Positions 26,770 to 36,465 of a stretch of 64,000 nucleotides of DNA are shown piece by piece. Origin of the DNA: Oceanicaulis sp. HLUCCA04 (GTDB taxonomy: Bacteria; Pseudomonadota; Alphaproteobacteria; Caulobacterales; Maricaulaceae); contig LJSH01000002.1 of the NCBI GenBank assembly GCA_001314625.1, positions 278,458 through 342,457 on the forward strand, read 5' to 3'. The stretch's first letter is position 1; the number at the start of each line of letters is the position of its first letter. Under the pieces are notes generated by a model. It searched no databases. It saw only the letters and a list, made by a program, of their open reading frames with translations, and was not told where the DNA came from. Both the position numbers and the translations under genes were made by a program.

Positions 26770-28596
26770 ATGGCACCACCGCTTCTCACCTTGCAGGACA
26801 TACATCTCAGCTTCGGCGTCACCGCCTTGCTGACCGGGGCCGAACTGATGGTAGCGCCCGGCGACCGGCTATGCCTTGTCGGGCGTAATGGTTCGGGCAA
26901 ATCGTCCCTGATGAAAATTGCGGCCGGCTTGCTGGAAGCTGATGGCGGCGAGCGCTTCATTCATCCCGGCGCAACGGTGCGCTATCTGCCGCAGGAACCT
27001 GACCTGAACGGGTTCGAAACGGTCCTCGCCTATGTCGAGGATGGTCTTGCCCCCGGCGATGATCCCTGGCGCGCGCGCATGGTGCTTGGAGCGCTGGGCA
27101 TGAGCGGGGAGGAGAACCCGGCCAGCCTGTCTGGCGGCGAAGCGCGGCGCGCTGCGCTGGCCCGCACGCTGGCCCCCGAGCCTGACATCCTCTTTCTGGA
27201 CGAGCCGACCAACCATCTTGACCTGCCGGCGATCGAATGGCTGGAAGATGAGCTTTCGCGGACCAGGAGCGCGCTGGTGCTGATCAGTCACGACCGGCGC
27301 TTTCTGGAAAGCCTTTCTCGCGCCACCGTCTGGCTGGACCGGGGCATTGCCCGGAGGCTGGACAAGAGCTTTGCCCATTTCGAGGACTGGCGCGATGAGG
27401 TGCTGGCCGCCGAAGAGCTGGAACAGCACAAGCTTGCCCGCCAGATTGCCCGCGAAGAGGACTGGATGCGCTATGGCGTGACAGCCCGGCGCAAGCGCAA
27501 TGTCCGGCGAGTGGGCGAGCTCAAGGCGCTCAAAGACCGCTATCGCAGCCATTCAGGTCCACAAGGGCTGGCCAGTCTGGAAGCGTCAGACGCCGAACAG
27601 TCCGGCAAGCTCATTGTCGAGGCGAAAAATATTTCCAAGCGCTATGGCGAGCGGCTCGTGGTGCGCGACTTCTCTGCCAGGATCCTGCGCGGCGAACGGA
27701 TCGGCCTTGTCGGGCCGAACGGTGCCGGCAAGACGACACTGCTCAACATGCTGGTCGGCAATCTCGAACCCGATACCGGCTCGGTTCGGCTTGGAGCCGG
27801 GCTGGAGATCGCCCAGCTGGATCAGAAACGCGCCCAGCTCGAACCGCGCTGGACCCTCGCCGAGGCGCTGACGGGCGGAGGCGGTGATCATGTCGAGATC
27901 AATGGCCAGACTCGCCATATCGCTGCCTGGATGAAGGACTTCCTGTTCCGTCCCGAACAGGCGCGAACGCCTGTCCACGTGCTCTCCGGCGGAGAGCGGG
28001 CCCGCGTCATGCTGGCGCGCGCTCTGGCGCTGCCGGGCAATGTCATGGTGCTGGATGAGCCGACCAATGATCTTGATCTGGAAACTCTTGATCTCCTGCA
28101 GGACCTGATTTTCGACTATGCCGGAACGGTGCTGCTGGTCAGCCATGACCGCGATTTCCTCGACCGCACGGTCAACCGGACCATCGCCTATGAAGGCGAT
28201 GGCAACTGGCAGTCCTATGCGGGCGGCTATTCCGACATGATCGCGCAGCGCGGACAGGGTGTGCGGGCGCGCAGCGAGCAGGAGACCCCGGCAAGGACCG
28301 CCGCGACACCGGCAAAAGCCGCAAACTCTGCTGCCTCCCCGCCATCCAGCCGGGCCAAGCTGTCCTTCAAGGACAAGCACGCGCTGGAAACCCTGCCCGG
28401 CGAGATCGACGCATTGACACAAACCATAGCCCGGCTCGAGGCAGAACTGGCCGATCCGGCCCTGTTCTCGCGTAACCCGGGACGCTTTCAGGCCGCCAGC
28501 AAGGAGCTGGAAGCGGCCAGCCAGGCGCGCGAGACCAAAGAGGAGCGCTGGCTGGAACTGGAAATGCTGCGTGAGGAAATCGAAGCGGGCAGTTGA
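26770..28596 (+). CDS. ABC-F family ATPase, Uup-like
   Basis: A soluble protein of 608 residues with two ABC ATPase domains and no membrane segments. The first domain has GRNGSGKSS (Walker A), LSGGEARRAALA and ILFLDEPTNHLD; the second has GPNGAGKTT, LSGGERARVMLA and VMVLDEPTNDLD. An Ala/Pro-rich linker and a C-terminal coiled-coil-like tail (ALETLPGEIDALTQTIARLE to the end) resemble Uup. Such proteins act on ribosomes or DNA structures rather than in transport. I place the start at ATG 26770 (MAPPLLTLQDIHLSFG); the open frame upstream overlaps the opposite gene and has no family match. Confidence 0.92.
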   Translation: MAPPLLTLQDIHLSFGVTALLTGAELMVAPGDRLCLVGRNGSGKSSLMKIAAGLLEADGGERFIHPGATVRYLPQEPDLNGFETVLAYVEDGLAPGDDPWRARMVLGALGMSGEENPASLSGGEARRAALARTLAPEPDILFLDEPTNHLDLPAIEWLEDELSRTRSALVLISHDRRFLESLSRATVWLDRGIARRLDKSFAHFEDWRDEVLAAEELEQHKLARQIAREEDWMRYGVTARRKRNVRRVGELKALKDRYRSHSGPQGLASLEASDAEQSGKLIVEAKNISKRYGERLVVRDFSARILRGERIGLVGPNGAGKTTLLNMLVGNLEPDTGSVRLGAGLEIAQLDQKRAQLEPRWTLAEALTGGGGDHVEINGQTRHIAAWMKDFLFRPEQARTPVHVLSGGERARVMLARALALPGNVMVLDEPTNDLDLETLDLLQDLIFDYAGTVLLVSHDRDFLDRTVNRTIAYEGDGNWQSYAGGYSDMIAQRGQGVRARSEQETPARTAATPAKAANSAASPPSSRAKLSFKDKHALETLPGEIDALTQTIARLEAELADPALFSRNPGRFQAASKELEAASQARETKEERWLELEMLREEIEAGS

Positions 28597-28672
28597 CCCG
28601 CCCAGCCGCGCCCGTTGCGCCATGCTGCGCCTGCGATAAGGTGCGGTCTTATCCTGTGTGAAGGGCCTGCCC

Positions 28673-29812
28673 GTGAACCACACCATATCGGAGCTGATTG
28701 GCGGCGCACGCCGGGCAGTCGTTAAAATAGGCTCGTCCCTGTTGATCGATACGCAATCAGGCGGGCCGGACACGGCCCGTTTCGAAGCAATTGCTGCAGC
28801 GCTGGCAAGCTGGCGCAAGCGCGGCCTGGACACTGTGCTGGTGTCGTCTGGCGCGGTTGCTCTGGGGCGTGGCCGCCTGAACCTGCCGACAGGCAAGCTG
28901 CCGCTTGACCAGAAACAGGCCGCTGCAGCCGCCGGGCAGACAGCCTTGATGGTCGCATGGGACCGGGCGCTGCAGCCGCACGGCCTTCCGGCTGCGCAGG
29001 CGCTTTTGACGTTTGATGACATGGAAAGCCGCCGCCGCTGGCTGAATGCCCGCGCCACGCTTGATGCGCTGCTGGCGGCCGGTGCCCAGCCCGTCATAAA
29101 TGAGAATGACACGGTCGCCACAGCCGAGTTGCGCTATGGCGATAATGACCGTCTCGCCGCCCGTGTCGCCCAGATGTGCGATGCCGATATTCTGGTTCTG
29201 CTGTCCGATGTTGATGGCCTGTACGATGCAGACCCTGGCCGTTCACCCGGCGCGCGCCTGATTGCCCATGTCAGCGCAATCACGCCGGAGATCGAGGCTC
29301 TGGGCGGTGAGCCCGGCAAGGCCGGGACCGGCACGGGCGGCATGGTCTCCAAGATCGCGGCTGCGCGCATCGCGGCGCGCGCCGGGATCGCCACGATCAT
29401 CGCGGCAGGCGCGCAGGACGACCCGCTTGGCCGGCTGGAGCGCGGAGCGCCCCACACGGTGTTTGCGCCTGAAACCACGCGCGCGACCGCGCGGCAGAAC
29501 TGGATTGCGGGCGCGGTTGCGCCGCGTGGCACGCTGTATCTTGATGACGGCGCTGTGGCAGCGCTGCGCACCGGCAAAAGCCTGCTGCCGGCAGGCATTG
29601 TCCGCGTTGATGGCGAATTTGCACGCGGCGAGACGGTGGCTCTTGCCGGTCCGGACGGTATGCCGCTGGCCAAGGGCATCAGCGCCTATGGGGCCGACGA
29701 GCTGCGCCGGATCGCCGGGCTGCGCTCGGCGGCAGTGGAGAGGGTGCTTGGATACCGGCGCGGCGCCGCCGCGATTCACGCGAATGATCTGGTTCTGGAG
29801 GAACGCGCATGA
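28673..29812 (+). CDS. proB: Glutamate 5-kinase
   Basis: First enzyme of proline synthesis, phosphorylating glutamate. I chose GTG 28673 (MNHTISELIGGARRAVVKIGSSLL), because AAGGG at 28661-28665 is then 7 nt upstream; GTG 28658 is the alternative. Motifs are VVKIGSSLLID, LVSSGAVALGRGRL, INENDTVA..YGDNDRLAA and LLSDVDGLYDADP. The C-terminal segment of about 75 residues, beginning near RGTLYLDDGAVAAL, is the PUA domain. Its stop overlaps the proA ATG by 4 nt. Confidence 0.95.
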   Translation: MNHTISELIGGARRAVVKIGSSLLIDTQSGGPDTARFEAIAAALASWRKRGLDTVLVSSGAVALGRGRLNLPTGKLPLDQKQAAAAAGQTALMVAWDRALQPHGLPAAQALLTFDDMESRRRWLNARATLDALLAAGAQPVINENDTVATAELRYGDNDRLAARVAQMCDADILVLLSDVDGLYDADPGRSPGARLIAHVSAITPEIEALGGEPGKAGTGTGGMVSKIAAARIAARAGIATIIAAGAQDDPLGRLERGAPHTVFAPETTRATARQNWIAGAVAPRGTLYLDDGAVAALRTGKSLLPAGIVRVDGEFARGETVALAGPDGMPLAKGISAYGADELRRIAGLRSAAVERVLGYRRGAAAIHANDLVLEERA

Positions 29813-31074
29813 GCGGCCACGACGCACGCTGGGCCAAAGACGCCGGTCCGGCCCTCAGATCAGCTACCGGGACCCTTGCCATGTGCGGTGCGGCGGCGCG
29901 TACCGCCGCGCTACACGCCATGGCTGATGCGCTGCAGGCAGCGTCGGATGGCGTTCTGGCGGCAAACGCCGCGGACATTCTGCAAGCAGAGAGGAATGGC
30001 ACGGGCGGTGCCTTGCTCGACCGGCTCCGGCTAGACCCAGAACGGCTGGCCGGTATCGCTGCGGGTATCCGCGCTGTTGCCGCGCACCCTGATCCGCTGG
30101 GCCGGGAGATGACGCGCTGGACCCGGCCAAACGGGCTCGTAATCGCGCAGGTGCGCGTGCCCATCGGCGCTATCGGCGTGATCTTTGAAAGCCGCCCTAA
30201 TGTCGCTGCGGATGCCGCTGCACTGTGCGTGCGCTCCGGCAATGCGGTGGTATTGCGTGGCGGATCGGACGCCGCCGCCAGCGTTGCCGCTATCGTGGCC
30301 GCGCTCAAAGCCGGTCTGGCGGCTGCAGGCTTGTCCGATGCCGCCATCACAATGCCCCCGGATGCGAATCGCGCCTATGTCGGCGACATGCTGGCGGGTT
30401 TGAACGGCGCGCTGGATCTGGTGATCCCGCGGGGCGGAAAGGCGCTGGTCAAACGCGTGCAGGAAGAGGCACGCGTGCCCGTGCTCGGTCATCTTGACGG
30501 GCTGTGCCATGTCTATGTCGATGCGGCAGCCGATCCGGACATGGCGGAAAACATCGTGGTGAACGCCAAGATGCGCCGTACCGGCGTTTGCAATGCCGCC
30601 GAGTGCATTCTGATTGACCGGCAGGCGGGCGAGGCCATGGTGAAACGCATCGTATCGGCCCTGCAGGCAGCCGGGTGTGAAGTGCGCGCCGATGCCGCGA
30701 TTCACACGCTGATGCCGTCCGTCACCAGAGCCCGCCCGGAAGACTTCGACACTGAACATCTCGATGCCATTGCCTCGATGGCTCTGGTTGATGGCGTTGA
30801 CGGCGGGCTGGCCCATATCGCCCGGCATGGCTCGGGTCACACAGAGGCGATTGTCACCAGCCATGGGCCAACTGCACAGGCTTTCCTCGACCGCGCCGAT
30901 GCCGCCGTAGTGCTGCATAACGCCTCTACCGGCTTCTCGGATGGGGGCGAGTTCGGATTCGGCGCCGAGATCGGCATTGCCACGGGCCGTATCCATGCGC
31001 GCGGACCCGTCGGTGCCGATCAGCTTACAAGCTGGAAATACCAGGTGCTCGGCACAGGCCAGGTGCGTTCCTAG
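29809..31074 (+). CDS. proA: Gamma-glutamyl phosphate reductase
   Basis: Second enzyme of proline synthesis, an aldehyde-dehydrogenase-fold reductase of 421 residues. Motifs are [39 protein letters not shown], the catalytic Cys region in [18 protein letters not shown], and [11 protein letters not shown] near the C-terminus with [19 protein letters not shown]. It is translationally coupled to proB (ATGA overlap) and converges on bioB with a 4-nt overlap of stops. Confidence 0.96.
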   Translation: MSGHDARWAKDAGPALRSATGTLAMCGAAARTAALHAMADALQAASDGVLAANAADILQAERNGTGGALLDRLRLDPERLAGIAAGIRAVAAHPDPLGREMTRWTRPNGLVIAQVRVPIGAIGVIFESRPNVAADAAALCVRSGNAVVLRGGSDAAASVAAIVAALKAGLAAAGLSDAAITMPPDANRAYVGDMLAGLNGALDLVIPRGGKALVKRVQEEARVPVLGHLDGLCHVYVDAAADPDMAENIVVNAKMRRTGVCNAAECILIDRQAGEAMVKRIVSALQAAGCEVRADAAIHTLMPSVTRARPEDFDTEHLDAIASMALVDGVDGGLAHIARHGSGHTEAIVTSHGPTAQAFLDRADAAVVLHNASTGFSDGGEFGFGAEIGIATGRIHARGPVGADQLTSWKYQVLGTGQVRS

Positions 31075-32048
31075 CGTGCTTCCAGCCCCAGCGTTTCAAA
31101 CAGCTGCGCATCCCGAGTGAGCGACGGATTCGGCGTCGTCAGCAATTCCTCGCCGACGAAGATGGAGCCTGCACCGGCAAGAATACATAGCGCCTGCAGC
31201 TCCCGGCTCATCCCTTCACGGCCCGCTGACAGGCGCACGACCGAGAGCGGCATGATGATGCGGGCGGTGGCGATGGCACGCACGAAATCGAGACCATCAA
31301 GGGGTGCGGAGCCCGATAGCGGCGTGCCTGATACGGGAACGAGGTGATTGATCGGCACGCTTTCCGGATGCGGGTCGAGAGAGGCGAGCTCGGTCAGCAG
31401 CCCGATACGGTCCTCCCTGCCTTCGCCCATGCCGATAATGCCGCCGCAACACACCTTGATGCCGGCATTGCGGACCCGGGCGAGGGTCTCGATCCTGTCG
31501 TCCCATGTCCGTGTGGTGATGATTTTCTCGTAATATTCCGGCGAGGTATCGAGATTGTGATTGTAATAGTCGAGCCCCGCCTCTTTCAGCCGCTCTGCCT
31601 GACCCTCCTCCAGCATGCCAAGCGTCATGCAGGTTTCCAGCCCCAGTGCCTTTACCCCGTCAATCATCTCGCAGATTTTCGGTTCGTCGCGGGTTTTCAG
31701 TGACCGCCAGGCAGCCCCCATGCAGAACCGGGTCGCGCCGCCAGCTTTTGCAGCCCGAGCCTTCTCCAGCACAGTTTCGGTGTCCATCAGCCTGGAGGCT
31801 TTCAGCCCCGTATCGAACTTGGCCGACTGGTTGCAATAGCCGCAATCTTCCGGGCATCCGCCTGTCTTGATGGAGAGAAGCTGGCTCTTTTGCACTTCGC
31901 CCGCGCGGTGGTGTAGCCGGTGGACATGGCCTGCCGCGTGCATCAGTTCGGCAAAGGGCGCATCATGGATCGCCTTGACCTCCTCGCGGGACCAGTCAGA
32001 ACGGGGCGTACCCGGATCGCGAATCGTGTCGAGTAGGGAAAGCGTCAT
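31071..32048 (-). CDS. bioB: Biotin synthase
   Basis: Radical-SAM enzyme inserting sulfur into dethiobiotin. The radical-SAM cysteines are in [11 protein letters not shown], followed by RFCMGAAWR, the [13 protein letters not shown] segment and [11 protein letters not shown] place the start at ATG 32048 ([11 protein letters not shown]), giving 325 residues; a TTG at 32060 is possible. An AGAGGA lies 13 nt upstream of the ATG. No other bio gene is adjacent. Its 5' end overlaps that of the opposing VanZ-like gene, if that gene starts at 32047. Confidence 0.95.
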   Translation of the reverse strand: MTLSLLDTIRDPGTPRSDWSREEVKAIHDAPFAELMHAAGHVHRLHHRAGEVQKSQLLSIKTGGCPEDCGYCNQSAKFDTGLKASRLMDTETVLEKARAAKAGGATRFCMGAAWRSLKTRDEPKICEMIDGVKALGLETCMTLGMLEEGQAERLKEAGLDYYNHNLDTSPEYYEKIITTRTWDDRIETLARVRNAGIKVCCGGIIGMGEGREDRIGLLTELASLDPHPESVPINHLVPVSGTPLSGSAPLDGLDFVRAIATARIIMPLSVVRLSAGREGMSRELQALCILAGAGSIFVGEELLTTPNPSLTRDAQLFETLGLEAR

Positions 32049-32493
32049 GATGCTGAACAAGTCCTCTGGTCATCGGGCCGACACACTAGGCGAGGCGAGG
32101 CGTATGCCTCAAGCCCGTTGGGCGGCCCGCCTTGCAGACGGATTGAGCCCGTACTGGCGCTGGCTCTTTGTTATCGCCTTTGTCGGCGTCACCGTGCTGG
32201 CACTGTGGCCGGGCAATTCGCGCCTGCCCGTGCTGCTTGGCTGGCACGTGGTCAACCATCTGGCGGCCTTCATCGTGCTGACCATGCTCGCGCGGGCGGC
32301 GTGGCCCTTGCTGGGCCGGATATGGCTGTTCGCGGCGCTCATGGTGCATGGCGCAGCCATAGAGCTCTTGCAGTCCCTGCCCGTCATCAATCGGTCCATG
32401 TCGCTTTACGACTGGGGCGTTGACGCGGTGGGTATCGGGCTGGGCCTTGTTATGGTCTGGATTGCCGGGCGTCTCGCCGGTGAGCCATGGTAG
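32047..32493 (+). CDS. VanZ-like small membrane protein
   Basis: About 148 residues with an N-terminal soluble stretch and roughly four hydrophobic segments ([74 protein letters not shown]). The H-x-x-A-F and A-x-x-E-x-x-Q patterns suit the VanZ-like family. ATG 32047 has AGGGAA about 6 nt upstream and is my choice. ATG 32104, after GAGGCGAGGCG, would remove the overlap with bioB. Its function is unknown. It overlaps the next gene by 7 nt, so the two are probably co-transcribed. Confidence 0.75.
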   Translation: MMLNKSSGHRADTLGEARRMPQARWAARLADGLSPYWRWLFVIAFVGVTVLALWPGNSRLPVLLGWHVVNHLAAFIVLTMLARAAWPLLGRIWLFAALMVHGAAIELLQSLPVINRSMSLYDWGVDAVGIGLGLVMVWIAGRLAGEPW

Positions 32494-33314
32494 AGGGCGT
32501 GCGCCTGCCCCATACTCCCTGGCGCGCTGGTCCGCCGCGTTTCGCCGTCGGCCTCAGACCTATCGCCCCTGAACGCTGGTTATTGCCCGATACGGAAAGG
32601 GCGACACTGCCGGAGCGCCGCGATCTTTTGGCAGACCGGGGCCTGACCAGCTTTGAAGCGCCCGGCGCCAGAGATGCCGCGCACGAGGCGGCCAGGATGG
32701 CGGCAGAGCATTTGCGTGCCGGAGGCCTGTCTGTACCCGACCTGACGGGCGATGCGCCGATACTCTGGCAGCTCGCCCACCATGTCAGCGATGATCTCGT
32801 ACTGATGATGCCGGGCGGGGATGGCTGGCGGGTCGGTGCGGCCGTTCTGACCTCGCCGACATTCTTCTCCCTGCCCCATGCGGCAGGAAAGACACTGGTC
32901 GAGCTGCACATGCCTGTGCCGGGTGGAGAGCACCTTGCGAGCCGTATTGCCCGCGTTTTTGACCATGTCCGTCCCGGGCAGGTGCTCGAGCGCTTCAACT
33001 GGACTCTGCAGGTGGGTGATGACCGCTTCACGCCTGACGGCGCCCCCTTGCGGGCACGCGCTATTGCCGCCCTCCCTGAGGACGCGGCAGATATCCTGCA
33101 CGTGCGCGTCGAGCGCCAAACCATTACCCGTTGGTCAGACAGCGGCGCGGTGCTGTTCACCATCCGGGTCAGTATCGATCCGGTCGCCGCGCTTGACCCG
33201 AAAGAAAAAGCCGCCCTGGGGGCGGCCTGGTACGGGGCTGAAACCAGCACCCGTGAGTACAAGAGATGGGCAGCGCTGGACCATCTGGTGGCCGCAGCGC
33301 TGCCCGTTTCCTGA
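32487..33314 (+). CDS. DUF3445 (heme-dependent oxidative N-demethylase-like) protein
   Basis: A 275-residue soluble protein with the DUF3445 layout: RFAVGLRPIAPERWLLPD near the N-terminus, a central VLMMPGGDGWRVGAAVLTSPTFFSLPHAAGKTL-type core, the HMPVPGGEHLASRIARVFD segment, and VRVERQTITRWSDSGAVLFTIRV towards the C-terminus. Characterised relatives are heme-containing oxidative N-demethylases; whether this one acts on the same substrates is inference. It overlaps the VanZ-like gene and is convergent with the symporter gene, 1 nt apart. Confidence 0.82.
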   Translation: MVEGVRLPHTPWRAGPPRFAVGLRPIAPERWLLPDTERATLPERRDLLADRGLTSFEAPGARDAAHEAARMAAEHLRAGGLSVPDLTGDAPILWQLAHHVSDDLVLMMPGGDGWRVGAAVLTSPTFFSLPHAAGKTLVELHMPVPGGEHLASRIARVFDHVRPGQVLERFNWTLQVGDDRFTPDGAPLRARAIAALPEDAADILHVRVERQTITRWSDSGAVLFTIRVSIDPVAALDPKEKAALGAAWYGAETSTREYKRWAALDHLVAAALPVS

Positions 33315-33315
33315 T

Positions 33316-34845
33316 CTAGGCTTTCGGCTTCTCGCCCTTCACGCTTTCAGACTTTGCCGATGTTACCGGCTTGCCGTCTGCATCGCGCGGCGTATCGCCA
33401 TGCCATGCAGGCGGAACGATGCCCTTGCGGTCATATTCGCGCGTATAGCGGACCACCACGCCGGTCAGCAGAAGGATCGCGATGACGTTCGGGAACAGCA
33501 TCATGGAGTTGGCGACATCGCCAACCCGCCAGAGCCCGTCCACATTGACGATCAGCGTGCCGAGGAAGGCCACCGCCACCCAGACAAAGCGGAACGGACG
33601 TGCCGCCCAGTCGCCAACGACGTAAGTGGCTGCGGTCTCGGCATAATAGGACCAGCCAATGATCGTGGTGAAGGCAAAGAGCGCCTGTGCCGCAAGAATG
33701 ATCCATGCGCCCGCATAGATACCTTCGGAAAACGCCGCCGTGGTGATGGCCGATGCCGCCAATGCGTCTGACTGCCAGGCAAACTCCACGATAGACCCAT
33801 CCAGATTGGCGTAGCTGCCGCTGACCGTGAGGATCACCAGCGCCGTCATCGTGCAGATGATGATGGTGTCAATGAACACGCCCAGCATGGCGATCTCGCC
33901 CTGCTTGATCGGATTGCTGGTCTGCGCGGCGGCGTGGGCGATAGGGGCAGAACCCTGACCGGCCTCGTTGGAGAACAGACCGCGGGCCACGCCGGCCCGG
34001 ATAGCGGCCATGATCACATAGCCGGCAAATCCGCCCGCCGCTTCACGAAAGCCGAAGGCCTCGGTGAAGATCAGCACGAACGCGTCCGGAATTTCGGTGG
34101 CGTGGGTAATCAGGATGACAAGAGAGACCAGTACGTAGCCGGCGGCCATGAACGGGACCACCCGCCCGGCCACAGTGCCGATGGACTTGATGCCGCCGAT
34201 AATGACCACAAACACGAGGAAGGCGAGTACGGCGCCCACGGCCCAGCGCGGAAGGTCAATGCCCAGCGAGGTGCTGGCCTCTACAGCCGATTGTGTGACG
34301 GAGTTTGCCTGAATGGCGCCGCCGGTTGCCAGCGCTGACAGAATGGTGCCGATGCAGAACAGGACGGCCAGCCATTTCCAGTTTTTGCCCAGCCCGTTCT
34401 GGATGTAATACATCGGGCCGCCATGATAATGGCCGTCCGGGTGCTTTTCACGGAAGCGCACGGCCAGCGAGGATTCCGCATAGGCCAGTGCCATGCCGAA
34501 AATCGCTGTCACCCACATCCAGAAGATCGCGCCCGGCCCGCCCAGCGTGATGGCTGTGGCAACACCGGCCAGATTGCCCGTGCCGACCTGACCGGAAAGG
34601 GCTGTCGAGAGTGCCTGCCAGGGCGTGATCTCGCCTTCGCCGCCGCTTTTGCGTCCGGCCCAGAGCTCGGCAAAGGCAGGAAAAAGCCGCCTCAGTGGAC
34701 GCCCGCCGAGGATGATCATCGTGAAGATACCTGTGCCCAGGAGGGCAATGGTGATGATCCCTACGGGCAGGATGCGCTGGTCGCCCCACGTGCCGCCCCA
34801 GAGGAAGTCACTGAAAATAGTGACACTGTCAAAAAAGCTGTCCAT
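33316..34845 (-). CDS. Amino acid:cation symporter, AGCS family
   Basis: Inner-membrane sodium (or proton) symporter for alanine or glycine, with 509 residues and about ten hydrophobic helices. Family hallmarks include ILGGRPLRRLFPAF, ALSGQVGTGNLAGVATAITLGGPGAIFWMW, the FREKHPDGHYHGGPMYYI loop, RGLFSNEAGQGSAPIAHAAA and TTIIGWSYYAE. A charged C-terminal tail (DADGKPVTSAKSESVKGEKPKA) is likely cytoplasmic. It appears to be a single gene with its own promoter in the 91-nt gap upstream. The specific substrate is not readable from sequence. Confidence 0.93.
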   Translation of the reverse strand: MDSFFDSVTIFSDFLWGGTWGDQRILPVGIITIALLGTGIFTMIILGGRPLRRLFPAFAELWAGRKSGGEGEITPWQALSTALSGQVGTGNLAGVATAITLGGPGAIFWMWVTAIFGMALAYAESSLAVRFREKHPDGHYHGGPMYYIQNGLGKNWKWLAVLFCIGTILSALATGGAIQANSVTQSAVEASTSLGIDLPRWAVGAVLAFLVFVVIIGGIKSIGTVAGRVVPFMAAGYVLVSLVILITHATEIPDAFVLIFTEAFGFREAAGGFAGYVIMAAIRAGVARGLFSNEAGQGSAPIAHAAAQTSNPIKQGEIAMLGVFIDTIIICTMTALVILTVSGSYANLDGSIVEFAWQSDALAASAITTAAFSEGIYAGAWIILAAQALFAFTTIIGWSYYAETAATYVVGDWAARPFRFVWVAVAFLGTLIVNVDGLWRVGDVANSMMLFPNVIAILLLTGVVVRYTREYDRKGIVPPAWHGDTPRDADGKPVTSAKSESVKGEKPKA

Positions 34846-34936
34846 TCCCGCTCCCCGAAAATTTGTTGACCTGGTTGGACCCTAGGCAGGCGGAGGCCAT
34901 TACGGAAGTCCCCGCATGCAAAAGGCTTCCGATATT

Positions 34937-35554
34937 CTAACGCGCGTCTGCAGGCTCATATGGCGTGATCGCAAAAACCCCCCAGGGCCACAAATCATCA
35001 TTCGTTTCAGCTAAATCGCTCTGGGTCAGGCGTGGCCAGACCAGCATGACAGGGCCCAGCCCGCCAATGGCCAAGGGCTCCCCGTCCGCGCGCAGGGCCA
35101 GAATGGGCTCGTGGCGTGCGATCAGGTCGGCGGGCACTTCGGCCTCATACCCGTCAAACGATGTCAGGCGCACGCTCGCCCCGTCCAGGCCCGCCGCGCG
35201 CAGAACATCGGACAGGCGTGGGCCGTCAAAGACAATTTGCTCGCCGCCTGCGGGAAAGTCTGCGCGAATCTGGCGCCAGCTCATCGCCATCAGTTCGGGG
35301 CGGGTGAAACCGCGCGCGTCCTGGACCTCGATGCCGTAAATGGCAAAAAGGCCATTATAGTCTACCGACCGGCTTCCGCGATTTTCCGGCCCGACACCTG
35401 TGATGACGAGCACGACCGGGCCGGTTCGCGAAATGGCTCCGGGGTCCACCGGGCCGCGGCCGCAACTGCTGATGGTCAAGCCCGCCATCAACACGATGAA
35501 TCCGGCAAGGCCAGCGATGCCAGCGCGCCGCATGGGCGCAGAGAAGGGCTTCAT
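34937..35554 (-). CDS. Lipoprotein with sulfite-oxidase-like fold, probably cofactor-free
   Basis: A 205-residue exported protein. The N-terminus is a signal peptide ending in a lipobox-like ISSC (GFIVLMAGLTISSCGRG). The C-terminal half (RLSDVLRAAGLDGASVRLTS, FDGYEAEVPADLIARHEPIL, DGEPLAIGGLGPVMLVWPR) resembles the oxidoreductase molybdopterin-binding domain (PF00174 style). The only cysteine is that of the lipobox, so the Cys that would hold molybdenum is missing and a redox role is doubtful. Such short periplasmic domains often act as sensors or binders. It stands alone between the symporter and a hydrolase gene. Confidence 0.65.
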   Translation of the reverse strand: MKPFSAPMRRAGIAGLAGFIVLMAGLTISSCGRGPVDPGAISRTGPVVLVITGVGPENRGSRSVDYNGLFAIYGIEVQDARGFTRPELMAMSWRQIRADFPAGGEQIVFDGPRLSDVLRAAGLDGASVRLTSFDGYEAEVPADLIARHEPILALRADGEPLAIGGLGPVMLVWPRLTQSDLAETNDDLWPWGVFAITPYEPADAR

Positions 35555-35628
35555 TGTCCGGTCTCCCCTGATGGTGTTTGTCCCGGCGCAGGCGTGTCAT
35601 CAAGAATGCGCGAGTGGCGCTGCTAACG

Positions 35629-36465
35629 CTAGTCTTCTGTTGCAATCAGGCTGGCCTCGAGCCGGCCGGCAAACCAGTCATGGGCGCGCCGTGTGCCGTC
35701 TGCATCATGGCGCACGCGCGGATCGAAGGGTTCGTCGGGCGCATCAAAGGCGTGGGTCAGTCCCTCCAGAACTGCCCAGTCTACCGGCGCGCCCGCTGCA
35801 CGCTGACGCTCGAACAGGTCTTCGCAAGCTCGCGGATCGGCGATCACATCATCACCAGCCAGCATGGCGTGAACGGGCGGTGAGCCGGGCAGGGCGTGAC
35901 CGCGCGCCCGGTTCAGGACGCCGCACCATGGATAGACCAGCATGACCGAGCGGACACCGTCCAGCGCATTGCCGGGAAGGGACTGGAGCCCGTCGGGCGG
36001 CGTACCGTCCTCGGCGCGCGTCAGCGTGTCCAGCAAGGTCCAGCCACCATGACTCCACCCGATCAGGGCGAGCCGGGAGGCGTCGATACCGGGCAATGTC
36101 CGGGCATGGGCCAGCGCGGCGACGACATCGCCAGCCCTGTGTCCGCCGCGCAGCCGGGCACCGCTGCACACCAGCAGGCGTGCACCCAGGGGGCCAATGC
36201 CGCGGGCGCTGTGAGAATCGACGATCAGCGCAGCGATACCGGCTTCATTGGCGATAGCGGCATAGTCGCGCTGAACGGAAATCACACCGCCGCAGCCTGA
36301 AAACATCAGCACGGCGGGGACGCGGCCTTCGCGATCCTCCGGCATCAGCACGGTGATATGCGGTTCCAGTGCCTGTGCGTGGTGCTCCACGGTGGCCGGG
36401 CCGTTTCCACACGCGGCCAGCAGCGTGCAGGCTGCCAGTGCGAGGAGAGGGCGTGCCCGGCGCAT
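35629..36465 (-). CDS. Dienelactone-hydrolase-like lipoprotein
   Basis: Alpha/beta hydrolase of 278 residues with a lipoprotein signal peptide ([22 protein letters not shown], lipobox LAAC). The elbow [12 protein letters not shown] supplies the Ser nucleophile; an acid in [11 protein letters not shown] and a His in [16 protein letters not shown] complete the likely triad. The layout fits the dienelactone hydrolase family used on small esters and lactones. The substrate is unknown. Its ATG shares one base with the purH stop (TGATG), so it is translated from the purH message. Confidence 0.85.
   Translation of the reverse strand: MRRARPLLALAACTLLAACGNGPATVEHHAQALEPHITVLMPEDREGRVPAVLMFSGCGGVISVQRDYAAIANEAGIAALIVDSHSARGIGPLGARLLVCSGARLRGGHRAGDVVAALAHARTLPGIDASRLALIGWSHGGWTLLDTLTRAEDGTPPDGLQSLPGNALDGVRSVMLVYPWCGVLNRARGHALPGSPPVHAMLAGDDVIADPRACEDLFERQRAAGAPVDWAVLEGLTHAFDAPDEPFDPRVRHDADGTRRAHDWFAGRLEASLIATED

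Noticed and set aside
27586-29121. Open frame of 511 codons opposite the ABC-F and proB genes
   Set aside because: It spans the ends of two well-supported genes on the other strand and shows no motifs.
30031-30996. Open frame of 321 codons opposite proA
   Set aside because: An antisense shadow; proA motifs are complete on the plus strand.
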